From NCBI GenBank assembly GCA_965215165.1, contig CBDCCX010000006.1:1178001-1242000 (forward strand): DNA of 64,000 nucleotides, given 5' to 3'. The position numbers were made by a program, and so were the translations under genes. The DNA comes from JANQRZ01 sp965215165. GTDB lineage: Bacteria > Bacteroidota > Rhodothermia > Rhodothermales > JANQRZ01. This document shows positions 37,701 through 45,266 of the stretch, piece by piece (the first letter of the stretch is position 1; every line of letters begins with the position of its first letter). The notes under the pieces are model-generated. The model worked only from the letters and a program-made list of their open reading frames with translations, made no database searches and had not been told where the DNA came from.

Positions 37701-37953
37701 TGCGCTCGGCGCGGCTTACCCGAATCCCTTCGCCGCTCACACCACCCTCGCGCTCGACCTCGCTAGCGCGCAGACCGTCACCGTCGAGGTGTTTGACCTG
37801 CTCGGGCGGCGCGTGGCGACGGTGCACGACGGGCCGCTCGCGGTCGGCACGCACCGGGTCGTGATCGAGGCGGGGTGGCCGGCGGGGGTCTACGTCGTCC
37901 GCGCCTCGGGCGAGACGTTCCAGCAGGCGCAGCGCGTGACCGTCGTGCGCTAA
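34726..37953 (+). CDS. SBBP-repeat / parallel beta-helix T9SS surface protein
   Basis: A 1075-residue exported protein with signal peptide MRRLLLLALLAAALPAAAQ. Residues of about 25-450 form repeated propeller-like units of the SBBP type (DGEAVWARRGGTD, DGTVLWAQRGGSD, DGAPVWAQSLGADG). The next part (from about residue 465) begins LLFVDADATGANDGSSWTDA, the entry of pectate-lyase-like right-handed beta-helix domains, with glycine-rich turns (GGGLWCSGSLC). The C-terminus is a type A T9SS sorting domain (AAYPNPFAAHTTLALDLA, DLLGRRVATVHDG). Base composition of the beta-helix part (about 36400-37380) is clearly less GC-rich than the rest. The protein is probably a surface adhesin or polysaccharide-binding protein. 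Confidence 0.82.
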   Translation: MRRLLLLALLAAALPAAAQPFTFDEAVRGGGPSSDTAEGVALGSDGSRAVAGTFEGTATFGDVSVTSTGDSDFFLVKYAPDGEAVWARRGGTDVFNDFGTAAAIAPDGSVYATGFFTGVATFDGGASPDASLTTFSDFDVFLVKYDGAGDLLWVRQAGGTEQDTGRDLALDADGNVYLVGGFAGTGTFGGVTLTSAGSSDAFLAKYAPDGTVLWAQRGGSDQGDLGYGVAATPEGAAHISGSFRGVAQFGGLAVQSAGSSDVFVVQYDPDGAPVWAQSLGADGAEFTRGGGIGLGANGDVYVQGSFSNTILVGGDVLVSTGFTDVFVAKLDADGEEVWGRRGGGGGTNFSAALAVDAGGNALAVGYADGTGTFAGTPITTQGRDGYFAVFDAEGDLVTVELLGGTGQDAATGIAVSDVLGRFAAAGFFRDTAMFGDTTLTSAGSNDVFLLSGESATVVLPSLLFVDADATGANDGSSWTDAFTDLQDALALAGQLDLDSLAIWVAEGTYLPTGDGDRTVSFELLGGLALYGGFDGTETALDQRDPGANETVLSGDLGVSDDNSDNSYHVVAASGVEGAFVDGLIIERGYAEGSFDNPDENSNKGGGLLLIDSSVSMNRVTVSRNQAGAFEDRAGFGAGFYASGGQLELEDVVVTLNGISSFLNGSGGGGYATDGASLLLRRTVFRSNSTAGPEGGSGGGLTVSGSSLFAVDSRFENNTQFGTNGIGGGLWCSGSLCTVIGSVFLENQANNSAAQGGGLGVSSSSTASLINVQFFGNTAYRGGAISSFGDLTLINTVLIGNEARWRSDDLSSGGALWCGGSSLTSITNSAFVSNMTPSGDGGEAIQTFDKAVVEGTNSIIWQTAPNPIGNAESGTTLIEHTIVEGGYPGSAILDADPLFAQDPDPGPDGAWGTEDDDYGDLRLQEGSPAIDFGLAEFLPPDIFDLDQDGDTEEPLPVDLDGNARVQGNAPDLGAYESPFTVALEPGAGTPAQNALGAAYPNPFAAHTTLALDLASAQTVTVEVFDLLGRRVATVHDGPLAVGTHRVVIEAGWPAGVYVVRASGETFQQAQRVTVVR

Positions 37954-38174
37954 TCCCGCCGGAACTGCATCCGTTGGTGCAGACGGACCCGGCCCGCTGC
38001 TTTCCCCTCGAGGCGAACGACGTGCCAGCCGTGGAGGTCGGCCTCGGCGTCGACGGCGAGGTCCGCGTCGTCGGGGAGACCGGCGGCGCGGCGGACCGCC
38101 TCCTCCGGCGTCCGGCCCCGGGTGCGAGCGGAGACCTCGTGCCTCCCGACGGCGTCGAGCTCGTACTGTGGCAT
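37950..38174 (-). CDS. Small hypothetical protein
   Basis: A 74-residue protein from ATG 38174 (MPQYELDAVGRHEVSART). It is charged and has no signal peptide or membrane helix. A strand-helix-strand pattern is suggested by PEEAVRRAAGLP and WHVVRLEGKAAG. Its stop codon overlaps that of the convergent T9SS gene. I do not recognise the family; coding status rests on the sensible sequence and codon use. Confidence 0.55.
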   Translation of the reverse strand: MPQYELDAVGRHEVSARTRGRTPEEAVRRAAGLPDDADLAVDAEADLHGWHVVRLEGKAAGRVRLHQRMQFRRD

Positions 38175-38327
38175 GGCGTAGGTTTCTCGGCGGTGCATTG
38201 TAAGGCCGTGCGTGCGTAAGATAGACGGAACGCGGCGGGCGGTTCTCCCGTGCAAGACGCGCTGCCGGAACCGCTTCCGGCTCTTCCCTCCGACTCCGAT
38301 TTTCGACCACCCAACGCCTCCGCTCTC

Positions 38328-39563
38328 ATGGCCGACTCCACCCAGACTTTCCAATCCGGCGACGGCTCCGCCCTCGACGCCGTAGCGACCGAGCCCAACG
38401 CCCAGCAGGCGGGCGCGACGACCGCCGAAGCCGCCGGCCTCAGCCTGAAGGACGCGCCCGATCATGTCGAGAACGACTTCCTCCCGATCAACGGGACCGA
38501 CTACGTCGAGTTCTGGGTCGGCAACGCCAAGCAGGCAGCCTACTTCTACGCCGCTGCCTTCGGGTTCGAGATCGTCGGCTACCGGGGGCCGGAGACCGGG
38601 CACCGCGAGGCCGCGAGCTACCTGCTGAGGCAGGACAAAATCCGGTTCGTCTTCACGACTGCTCTCCGCTCGGACAGCCCCGTCGCTCAGCACGTCCACA
38701 AGCACGGCGACGGCGTCCGGGACATCGCCCTCTGGGTGGACGATGCGCGCTCGGCTTTTGAGGAGACCACCAAGCGGGGCGCGGTCGCGGTCCGCGAGCC
38801 CGAGGTCCTCGCGGACGAGCACGGGCAGATCGTCGTCTCGGCGATGGGCACCTACGGCGACACGATCCACACGTTCGTCGAACGGAAGGACTACGACGGT
38901 CTCTTCATGCCGGGCTTCGAGAAGTGGACGAACGACGACTGGCGCAGCGAGCCGGTCGGGCTGAAGTTCGTCGACCACTGCGTGGGCAACGTCCACCTCG
39001 GCGACATGAACAAGTTTGTGGAGTACTACTCCGAGACGATGGGCTTCCGCAACATCATCTCGTTCACCGACTCGGACATCCAGACCGAGTACTCGTCGCT
39101 GATGTCGAAGGTGATGTCGAACGGCAACGAGCGGATCAAATTCCCGATCAACGAGCCGGCCCAGGGCAAGCGCAAGAGCCAGATCGACGAGTACCTCGAG
39201 TTCTACGACGGGGCCGGCGTCCAGCACATCGCGATGGCGACCGACGACATCTTGCAGACCGTCTCGGCCCTCCGCAAGCGCGGCGTCCAGTTCCTGACCG
39301 TTCCGACGACCTACTACGAGGAGCTCCAGGGCCGCGTCGGGCAGATCGACGAGCCCGTCGACGAGCTCGCCAAGCTCGGCATCCTGGTCGACCGCGACCC
39401 GGACGGCTACCTGCTGCAGATCTTCACCAAGCCCGTTGAGGACCGGCCGACGATCTTCTACGAAATCATCCAGCGCAAGGGCGCGCGCACCTTCGGCGAG
39501 GGCAACTTCAAGGCCCTCTTCGAAGCCATCGAACGCGAGCAGGAACGCCGTGGGAATTTGTGA
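38328..39563 (+). CDS. hpd: 4-hydroxyphenylpyruvate dioxygenase
   Basis: Fe(II) enzyme that converts 4-hydroxyphenylpyruvate to homogentisate in tyrosine degradation. The 411-residue protein has two VOC domains. The conserved iron-ligand regions are visible: KFVDHCVGNVHLGDMNKFVE, GAGVQHIAMATDDI, and the C-terminal glutamate in FYEIIQRKGARTFGEGNFK. YLLQIFTKP is also typical. Homogentisate dioxygenase follows 78 bp downstream, giving two consecutive pathway steps. ATG 38328 (MADSTQTFQSGDG) is chosen; the extended N-terminus is longer than usual and a later start is possible. Confidence 0.95.
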   Translation: MADSTQTFQSGDGSALDAVATEPNAQQAGATTAEAAGLSLKDAPDHVENDFLPINGTDYVEFWVGNAKQAAYFYAAAFGFEIVGYRGPETGHREAASYLLRQDKIRFVFTTALRSDSPVAQHVHKHGDGVRDIALWVDDARSAFEETTKRGAVAVREPEVLADEHGQIVVSAMGTYGDTIHTFVERKDYDGLFMPGFEKWTNDDWRSEPVGLKFVDHCVGNVHLGDMNKFVEYYSETMGFRNIISFTDSDIQTEYSSLMSKVMSNGNERIKFPINEPAQGKRKSQIDEYLEFYDGAGVQHIAMATDDILQTVSALRKRGVQFLTVPTTYYEELQGRVGQIDEPVDELAKLGILVDRDPDGYLLQIFTKPVEDRPTIFYEIIQRKGARTFGEGNFKALFEAIEREQERRGNL

Positions 39564-39641
39564 TTCTGGATTTCTGATCTGCGAGTTGGTGCCGAGCCAA
39601 GTCGAATCTAAAATCCCCAACCCAAAATCCAAAATCGAATC

Positions 39642-40901
39642 ATGCCGTACTACACCCGAATGGGGACCATCCCCCCGAAGCGCCACACCCAGTTTCTCCG
39701 CCCCGACGGCGCGCTCTACACTGAAGAGGTGATCGGCGCGGAGGGCTTCTCGGGCATCTCGTCGATCGCCTACCACCTCCACCCGCCGACGCTCGTCGAC
39801 CAGGTGCTGGAGCCGGAGCCGTACGCCGTCGAGTACGCCGACAAGGACTTCCTCCGCCACCGCCACTTTCTCGGCAGCCAGGTCGAGCCGGGCGGCAGTT
39901 GGCTCGACGGGCGGCGCTACATCATGGGCAACGCGGATGTAGACCTCGCGCTCTGCGCGCCGACCGAGCCGATGGGCGACGACGAGTTCTACAAGAACGC
40001 CACGGCCGACGAGCTGGTCTACGTCCACGACGGCGAAGGCCGCCTGGAGACGGTGCTCGGGACGGTCGAGTTCGTCCAGGGCGACTACGTCCACGTCCCG
40101 CGCACGCTCACCCACCGCTGGGTGTTTACGGGCGATGTGCAGCCACGCCTGCTCATCATCGAGGCCCCGAGCGAGTTCCGCCCGCCGAAGCGCTACACCA
40201 ACAATCAGGGTCAGCTCCTCGAGCACGCGCCGTACCACGAGCGCGACTACCGCGGTCCGACTGAGCTGAACACGGTCGATGAGGAAGGTGCGTTCACCGT
40301 CCGCATCAAGAAGCACGGCAAGCTCCACCCGTTCGTCTACCGCTACCACCCGTTCGACGTGGTCGGCTGGGACGGCTACATGTACCCCTACGCGATCTCG
40401 ATCCACGACTTCGAGCCGATCACCGGACGCATCCACCAGCCGCCGCCGGTCCACCAGATGTTCGAGGCGCACAACTTCGTGGTTTGCTCGTTCGTGCCGC
40501 GCCTCTTCGACTACCACCCGCAGAGCGTGCCGGCACCCTACAACCACTCGAACATCGACTCCGACGAGGTGCTCTACTACGCCGAGGGCGACTTCATGTC
40601 GCGCAAGGGGATCGACCGGGGCAGCTTCACGCTCCACCCCGGCGGCATCCCGCACGGCCCGCACCCTGGCACGACCGAGGCCAGCATCGGCGTCCGCGAG
40701 ACGAAGGAGCTGGCGGTGATGGTGGACACGTTCCGCCCGCTCAACCTGACCAAGGCCGCGCTCGGGATCGAGGACCCAGACTACATCTACTCGTGGCAGC
40801 CCGAGCGGCACGACCACCCGCTCCCCGACGCCGCACCCATCCCGCCCCACGCCGGCGACGGGGCCGTGGCCGACGTCTCCTCCGCTGACTCGGCGCGGTA
40901 G
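39642..40901 (+). CDS. hmgA: Homogentisate 1,2-dioxygenase
   Basis: Opens the aromatic ring of homogentisate to maleylacetoacetate using Fe(II) and O2. The 419-residue cupin protein has the typical MGTIPPKRHTQFLR start, the EVIGAEGFSGISSIAYH block and the iron-ligand region near TLHPGGIPHGPHPG. It directly follows hpd and acts on its product. The next enzymes (maleylacetoacetate isomerase, fumarylacetoacetase) are not in the window. Confidence 0.95.
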   Translation: MPYYTRMGTIPPKRHTQFLRPDGALYTEEVIGAEGFSGISSIAYHLHPPTLVDQVLEPEPYAVEYADKDFLRHRHFLGSQVEPGGSWLDGRRYIMGNADVDLALCAPTEPMGDDEFYKNATADELVYVHDGEGRLETVLGTVEFVQGDYVHVPRTLTHRWVFTGDVQPRLLIIEAPSEFRPPKRYTNNQGQLLEHAPYHERDYRGPTELNTVDEEGAFTVRIKKHGKLHPFVYRYHPFDVVGWDGYMYPYAISIHDFEPITGRIHQPPPVHQMFEAHNFVVCSFVPRLFDYHPQSVPAPYNHSNIDSDEVLYYAEGDFMSRKGIDRGSFTLHPGGIPHGPHPGTTEASIGVRETKELAVMVDTFRPLNLTKAALGIEDPDYIYSWQPERHDHPLPDAAPIPPHAGDGAVADVSSADSAR

Positions 40902-40925
40902 CGTATTATTCCACCTCGAATCCCC

Positions 40926-40953
40926 GTAGGGGCGACCGGCCGGTCGCCCCTAC
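40926..40953. repeat. 28 bp perfect intergenic palindrome, copy 2
   Basis: Identical to 27342-27369. It lies 24 bp after the hmgA stop codon and 21 bp before the DUF421 gene. Confidence 0.85.
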
Positions 40954-40974
40954 CTTCATTTACTCCCTACGCCA

Positions 40975-41523
40975 ATGCGCTGGCTTCCCGAGAACCCGAT
41001 CTCGCTCGTCTACCTCTCGGCCTTTGCAGCGATCGTCTACCTCTTTCTGATCGCGCTCCACCGGCTCATCGGCAAGCGGACGGCCTCGCAGATGAACAAC
41101 TTCGACTGGATCGTGACGGTCGCGATGGGGGCCATCACCGGGTCCACGATTCTGAGCGAAGGGATCGCCCTCGTCGAGGGGCTGGCGGCCGTGACGGTGC
41201 TGCTCTTCCTTCAGTTCTGCGTGACGCGGGCCTCGGTGCAGTGGCGGTGGTTCGGCGAGGCCGTCGAGGCTCGCGCGAGGCTGCTCTACTACTCGGGGGA
41301 GTTTCTGGAAAACTCGATGAAAGATGAGCGGGTCACGAAACGCGAGATCCGGGCCGCCGCACGCGGAGGCGGGAACCGGACGATGGACGACGTGGCCGCG
41401 GTCGTCCTGGAAGCCGATGGGACGCTCAGCGTGCTCCCGCTGCCCGACGGCGATGACACTCCGGTGCGGCCCGCCCTCCTCATAGACGTCGAGGACGACC
41501 TGGACGCCGACGACCCGGCCTGA
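40975..41523 (+). CDS. DUF421 (YetF-like) membrane protein
   Basis: A 182-residue protein with three N-terminal membrane helices followed by a soluble domain. The family signature is in LHRLIGKRTASQMNNFDWIV and VAMGAITGSTIL. The C-terminal part (LENSMKDERVTKREIRAAAR) is the small cytosolic DUF421 domain. Function is unknown; Bacillus relatives (YetF) are spore or membrane associated. The acidic tail DDDLDADDPA is not conserved. A 165 bp gap with imperfect inverted repeats separates it from the convergent porin gene. Confidence 0.85.
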   Translation: MRWLPENPISLVYLSAFAAIVYLFLIALHRLIGKRTASQMNNFDWIVTVAMGAITGSTILSEGIALVEGLAAVTVLLFLQFCVTRASVQWRWFGEAVEARARLLYYSGEFLENSMKDERVTKREIRAAARGGGNRTMDDVAAVVLEADGTLSVLPLPDGDDTPVRPALLIDVEDDLDADDPA

Positions 41524-41688
41524 CATAGCCTGGGGACGCGCGTGATTCGTGAATCACGGTACACGACAGAACTCGAACTCGTCCGATTGAGACTACGGAC
41601 CGCAGACGGCGGACCGCTGAATCCAGCACCCATCGGCGGTTTGCCGTCCGTGGTCAACAGGTACTGGAATGCCCACTTGGGTTATGGC

Positions 41689-42807
41689 TCAGAACACGAT
41701 CTGGACTTGCGCCTTGAAGCTCGTCGCCGTGTCACTGCCGTCTTCGGGCAGAAAGAGGTCGAGGTTGAGCGCGAGGCGCGTGTTCCGGGCGGCGTAGAGG
41801 TTCAGCCCCGGCGTGAGGAGGACGCCGTCGAACGCGTCGAGCGGCCCTTCGGCATCGCCCCACGACGCGCGGAAGAGAGGTTCGACGGCGAGGAGCCGGT
41901 CGCCGCTCCGCGCGCCTAGCCCGCCCACGCGGTACGACAGCCAGGCCTGAGCACTCGTGAAGCGCTCGTCAAGGAACGGGTTGATGGTCCCGGTGACGAG
42001 CTCGGCGAGGACGTACGGCCCCGGCTCGCCGTAGCGGCCGAGCGCCACGTCCACCGCATAGCCGCTGCCGCGCCGCGTCTCGCCGCGTGCGTCCGCCCCC
42101 GACGCCATACCCTCCTCGCCCATCCCGACGGGGTCGTTCGGCGCGAAGGCCCGGCTGGTGGCGGCGAGGCCGATGGCGAGCCATGCGGCCGGGGCGAGCT
42201 GCAGACGGGCGGCGAACTGGCGGATGTCGGCGTCGGTGCCCTCCTCGCCGGTCGAGCCGGTGAAGTAGCCCGCCGCATACGCGAGCCCGACCGGCAGCGC
42301 GCTGGTCTCGCCGAGCAGCTGGACGCCGACTGAGCGGCCGGCGTAGGCCAGCTCCTCCATGATCCGGTACTGCTCGACGGTTCGCGCCCCGCGGAACCGC
42401 GCCCCCCGCTCGATGGGGACGAGCGTCGCCGCCGTCGTCGCGTCCACGACCCCGAACGGCCGGCCGCCTTTGCCGACGAGCACCTGGATCGGCGGCGCGA
42501 ACGTGAAGAGCGCGTACGCTTCGTTCAGCTCGGCCGAGCCGCCGGTGGCGGCGTTCGCAAGCTCGGCCTGGAAGCGACCGCTGACGAAGTCGCTGAGCTT
42601 GGCATTTGCGCTGAGGCGGACACGCCGGAGCCCGAGGTCGGTGACGTCCACGCTGTCGGCGCTCGTCGTGTTGAACTGCGTCTGGACGAGGCCGCCGAAG
42701 GAGATGGTTTCCTCCTGCGCGAGGTCCGGTGCCTCGGCCGTCTCTTGGGCGGCCGCGGGGAGCGCGGGCACGACGAGCAGGAAGGCGAGCACAAGGCGCT
42801 TGGGCAT
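41689..42807 (-). CDS. Porin O/P-like outer membrane protein 1
   Basis: A 372-residue exported protein with a signal peptide (MPKRLVLAFLLVVPALPAAA) and a beta-barrel pattern. The ISFGGLVQTQFNTTS opening, VRLSANAKLSDFVSGRFQAE and the final FKAQVQIVF strand ending in phenylalanine are typical of phosphate-selective porin O/P family members. It should let small anions or nutrients pass the outer membrane; specificity is unknown. It faces away from the DUF3618 gene, and the terminator at 42843-42876 lies in between. Confidence 0.75.
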   Translation of the reverse strand: MPKRLVLAFLLVVPALPAAAQETAEAPDLAQEETISFGGLVQTQFNTTSADSVDVTDLGLRRVRLSANAKLSDFVSGRFQAELANAATGGSAELNEAYALFTFAPPIQVLVGKGGRPFGVVDATTAATLVPIERGARFRGARTVEQYRIMEELAYAGRSVGVQLLGETSALPVGLAYAAGYFTGSTGEEGTDADIRQFAARLQLAPAAWLAIGLAATSRAFAPNDPVGMGEEGMASGADARGETRRGSGYAVDVALGRYGEPGPYVLAELVTGTINPFLDERFTSAQAWLSYRVGGLGARSGDRLLAVEPLFRASWGDAEGPLDAFDGVLLTPGLNLYAARNTRLALNLDLFLPEDGSDTATSFKAQVQIVF

Positions 42808-42842
42808 AGGCGTGGCGGTGAGACGAGGTGAGATAGAGATGC

Positions 42843-42876
42843 AAAGAGAGCCGGAGCGACAGAGTCGCCCCGGCTC
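42843..42876 (-). terminator. Rho-independent terminator of the DUF3618 operon
   Basis: On the minus strand GAGCCGG and CCGGCTC form the stem base with further inner pairing (GGCGACT/TGTCGCT), followed by TCTTT. It lies 27 bp after the stop codon at 42904. Confidence 0.75.
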
Positions 42877-42903
42877 CGTAGAGCGTTTGAGGGAGAGAGC
42901 AGC

Positions 42904-43971
42904 CTACTTCTTGCCGGAGCCAGACGAGGCGTTTGCCTTGACCTTCTTTGTCTTGGCCTCTAGCTCCTCCATCCCAGACTTCGCCGACGCCGAGCTCGAC
43001 GCCTTCGCGCTGGGCGAGGTCGTGTCGCTGGACTTCGTAGCCTTCGGCGGCGTGGCGAGGCCTTGCTTCTGGGCCTCCTTCTGCGCGGTCTTCGCTACGT
43101 CCTTCGCCTCCCCCTTCGCAGTTTTGGCGACCTCCTTCGCTTTGCCCTTCGCCTCGGCCGCCGTCTCCTGGACGACCTGCTTGGCCTGGTCGATCTTCTC
43201 GTCGGCGACCTCCTTGGCCTGCCCGATGAGGCGGTCGCTCTGGCGACCCATCAGCTCGTTCTCTTGCTGGGTCTCGGGCACGCTGAGGCCGACGAGCGCG
43301 CCCGTGGCGAGCGCCACGGCCCCGACGATCAGCGGGTTGTGGTCGAGCTGCTGCTCGAGCCAACTCGACGCCTGGCGGCGGCGGCGCTGCATCCTGCCAC
43401 TGCTGCTCGGAAGCATGTCGGTCGCCTGGTCGGCTAGGTGGCTCGCCTTGTCCTTCGCGTCGGAGAGCACGTCGCTCGCCTTGTCTTTGGCGCTGGAGAG
43501 CGCGTCCCCCGCCTTGTCGGCGAGCGAGTGGCCGGAGCCTTCGCCGCCGTCAGCACGGTAGGCCGAGCCGTAGTCGCCCTGCATCTCGTAGTGGCGGCCG
43601 GTGCGACGGGCGTAGCTGGCGTAGCCGGGAGCCGGGTAACGACCGGTGCGCTGGTAGTAGTCGTCCTCGAAGCGGCGGTCCTGCTCGGACTCCCCACTCT
43701 TGACCACGAGCCAGCCGATCGAGAGCGCGGCGGCGAGCGCCGGGACGGGGTGCTGCTTGACGGTATCGAGCAGGCTGCTGCCGAGGTCGGCGGCGGGGCC
43801 GGCGAGGAAGTCCTTCGCCTGGTCCATTGCCTGCTCCTTGAGGTGGTTCGGATCGAAGCGGTCGCTGATCGCGTCGAGCGTCTCGCTCATGTCGGCGCGG
43901 GTCGCGTCGATGTCGCGCTCGATCTGGCGGGGGGAGTTGCCGGTGGTCAGGCTGTTTCTTTCTTGAGCCAT
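42904..43971 (-). CDS. DUF3618-containing membrane-associated protein
   Basis: A 355-residue protein. Its N-terminus (SPRQIERDIDATRADMSETLDAI) is the DUF3618 signature, a short helical motif. One membrane helix follows (VPALAAALSIGWLVV), another lies further on (NPLIVGAVALATGALVGLSVP), and the long alanine/lysine-rich C-terminal region is predicted coiled and LEA-like (AKTAKGEAKDVAKTAQKEAQ). It overlaps the holin-like gene by 25 bp and ends the operon. Proteins of this sort are tied to envelope or desiccation/osmotic stress, but the role here is inference. Confidence 0.78.
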   Translation of the reverse strand: MAQERNSLTTGNSPRQIERDIDATRADMSETLDAISDRFDPNHLKEQAMDQAKDFLAGPAADLGSSLLDTVKQHPVPALAAALSIGWLVVKSGESEQDRRFEDDYYQRTGRYPAPGYASYARRTGRHYEMQGDYGSAYRADGGEGSGHSLADKAGDALSSAKDKASDVLSDAKDKASHLADQATDMLPSSSGRMQRRRRQASSWLEQQLDHNPLIVGAVALATGALVGLSVPETQQENELMGRQSDRLIGQAKEVADEKIDQAKQVVQETAAEAKGKAKEVAKTAKGEAKDVAKTAQKEAQKQGLATPPKATKSSDTTSPSAKASSSASAKSGMEELEAKTKKVKANASSGSGKK

Positions 43972-44447
43972 TCTTTGTCCTCCTTGAGAGTTTTGATGGT
44001 GCGGTCGGGCGTCGGGTCGATGCGCTTGAGCGCGTCCAAGTCCTTCTTGAGCTTCTTCAGCCCGCCCTGGATGAGTACGTAGCCGATGGCTGCGACGATG
44101 AGGCCGACGATGAGGATGCCGAGCCACTCGGCGTCGGCGAGCAGCTCGCCGAGGAGCCAGCCGAGACCGATCACGACAGCGATCAGGCCCGTGTAGGCGA
44201 CTGCGCCGCCGGCGGCAATCGCGCCTACGTGCGTGGCGGCCGTCTTCGCTTCGTCGGTGGCCGCCTTCATCTCCTGGCGGATCTCCGACTTGGCGAGGGC
44301 GACCTCCTGCTTGACGAGCGTCGTGGTTTCGGTGGCTAGCTCGCCGAGCAGATCGCCGAGCGAGCGGTCGTCGGGTGCAGCAGGTGGCGTGTCGGGCGGC
44401 TTGACGAGCACCGCCTCGTTGGGGTCGAGTTTGCTAGGGGTTGCCAT
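43947..44447 (-). CDS. Phage-holin-superfamily (DUF1469-type) membrane protein
   Basis: A 166-residue protein with two adjacent membrane helices (VGAIAAGGAVAYTGLIAVVI and AEWLGILIVGLIVAAIGYVL). The upstream amphipathic segment ELATETTTLVKQEVALAKSE is the hallmark of the family known as putative Actinobacteriota holin X / Phage_holin_3_6. Despite the name, chromosomal members sit with DUF3618 proteins as here and are not lysis genes. Middle gene of a three-gene operon; it overlaps the next gene by 25 bp. Confidence 0.82.
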   Translation of the reverse strand: MATPSKLDPNEAVLVKPPDTPPAAPDDRSLGDLLGELATETTTLVKQEVALAKSEIRQEMKAATDEAKTAATHVGAIAAGGAVAYTGLIAVVIGLGWLLGELLADAEWLGILIVGLIVAAIGYVLIQGGLKKLKKDLDALKRIDPTPDRTIKTLKEDKEWLKKETA

Positions 44448-44458
44448 GAGGTCTCCGT

Positions 44459-45004
44459 TTAAACCGACGAGGAGGCGGGACGCGGCTGGCTATAGGGCGA
44501 TGCGCCGCGAGCCGAACGCTGCATAGACGGGCTAGCCCTGTCGTGCGCCGGCCCCTCGTGGGAACGTCCGGCATCGCTCGCCGAGGCCTTGAGAAAGCGC
44601 GCGCCGAAGATGCCGAGCAGAAAGGCTCCCCCGACGAAAAGGCCGGGGTCTTGCCGAGCGAAGCGCTCGGCCTCGTCGAACAGCTCGCCGACGCTGCGGT
44701 CGCGGATGCCATCGACGAACTGGTCGAGTTGGTCGGCGGCGTTGTCCGCATAGCGAGCGAACGCGTCCTGGTCGTTTTCGCGGAGGGCGTCGCCGGTGTC
44801 GTGGAGCGCGTCGGCGACGTTCTCGAGCGCGCCAGCCGCTTTCTGCTTACCGGCGTCGACACGTTCCTTGGCCTCCGTCTGCGCTTGGTCGGCGAGGCCG
44901 GCAGCCTTGTCCTTGACGTCGTCCTTGAGCGCTGACGCTTTGGCCTTGGCTTCGGCTACAGGGTCAGAGGACCCGCCGGAGCGGGAAGGGGAAGGGGAAT
45001 CCAT
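44459..45004 (-). CDS. LEA-like/coiled-coil protein with C-terminal membrane helix
   Basis: A 181-residue protein. The N-terminal half is alanine/lysine/aspartate-rich (AKAKASALKDDVKDKAAGLA) and resembles LEA or CsbD-like stress proteins. A hydrophobic stretch follows (DPGLFVGGAFLLGIFGARFL), then a disordered, serine/proline-rich tail. It is the first gene of the leftward stress operon, with ATG 45004 preceded by an AGAGAGGAG run. The family resembles proteins sometimes called nutrient deprivation-induced, but I do not assign that name with confidence. Confidence 0.7.
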   Translation of the reverse strand: MDSPSPSRSGGSSDPVAEAKAKASALKDDVKDKAAGLADQAQTEAKERVDAGKQKAAGALENVADALHDTGDALRENDQDAFARYADNAADQLDQFVDGIRDRSVGELFDEAERFARQDPGLFVGGAFLLGIFGARFLKASASDAGRSHEGPAHDRASPSMQRSARGASPYSQPRPASSSV

Positions 45005-45084
45005 AGAGAGAGGAGAGAAGGTGAGAGGAGAGAGGCGCTGACCGGTATCGCACAGAGACACATAGGCCCGCGCGCTAGCTAAAA

Positions 45085-45207
45085 TATAGTGTAGCTGCGT
45101 CGGTGTTCCCTGGAGGCGGCAAAGTGTCTGTCCGATCCCGCTCCCTCTCGGTTCTCCTATCCACTCTATGCGAACTGATTTCTCGCGGGGTGGCGTATTA
45201 TAGTGTA
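45085..45207. promoter_or_regulatory. Divergent stress promoter region with repeated AT-rich motif
   Basis: In the 262 bp gap between the leftward three-gene operon and the rightward gene at 45267, TATAGTGTA occurs twice in the same orientation (45085-45093 and 45199-45207). Each copy lies in an AT-rich island (TAAAATATAGTGTAG, GTATTATAGTGTATAT) that stands out from the GC-rich background. The positions, 60 to 80 bp before the two start codons, fit promoter -10 elements or a shared regulator site. Confidence 0.45.
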
Positions 45208-45266
45208 TATGCGGCGGCCCCTCTCCTCCGCACCCCGCTCTTTTCCCATCTCACCTCTCGCACATC

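Noticed and set aside
41540..41680. Possible RNA structure between DUF421 and porin genes
   Set aside because: A 7 bp inverted repeat (GTGATTC/GAATCAC) and some GC-rich pairing are visible, but nothing matches a known riboswitch or terminator.
43947..44447. Phage lysis gene suggested by the holin name
   Set aside because: No phage genes are nearby; the gene is part of a DUF3618 stress operon, where chromosomal members of this superfamily are common.
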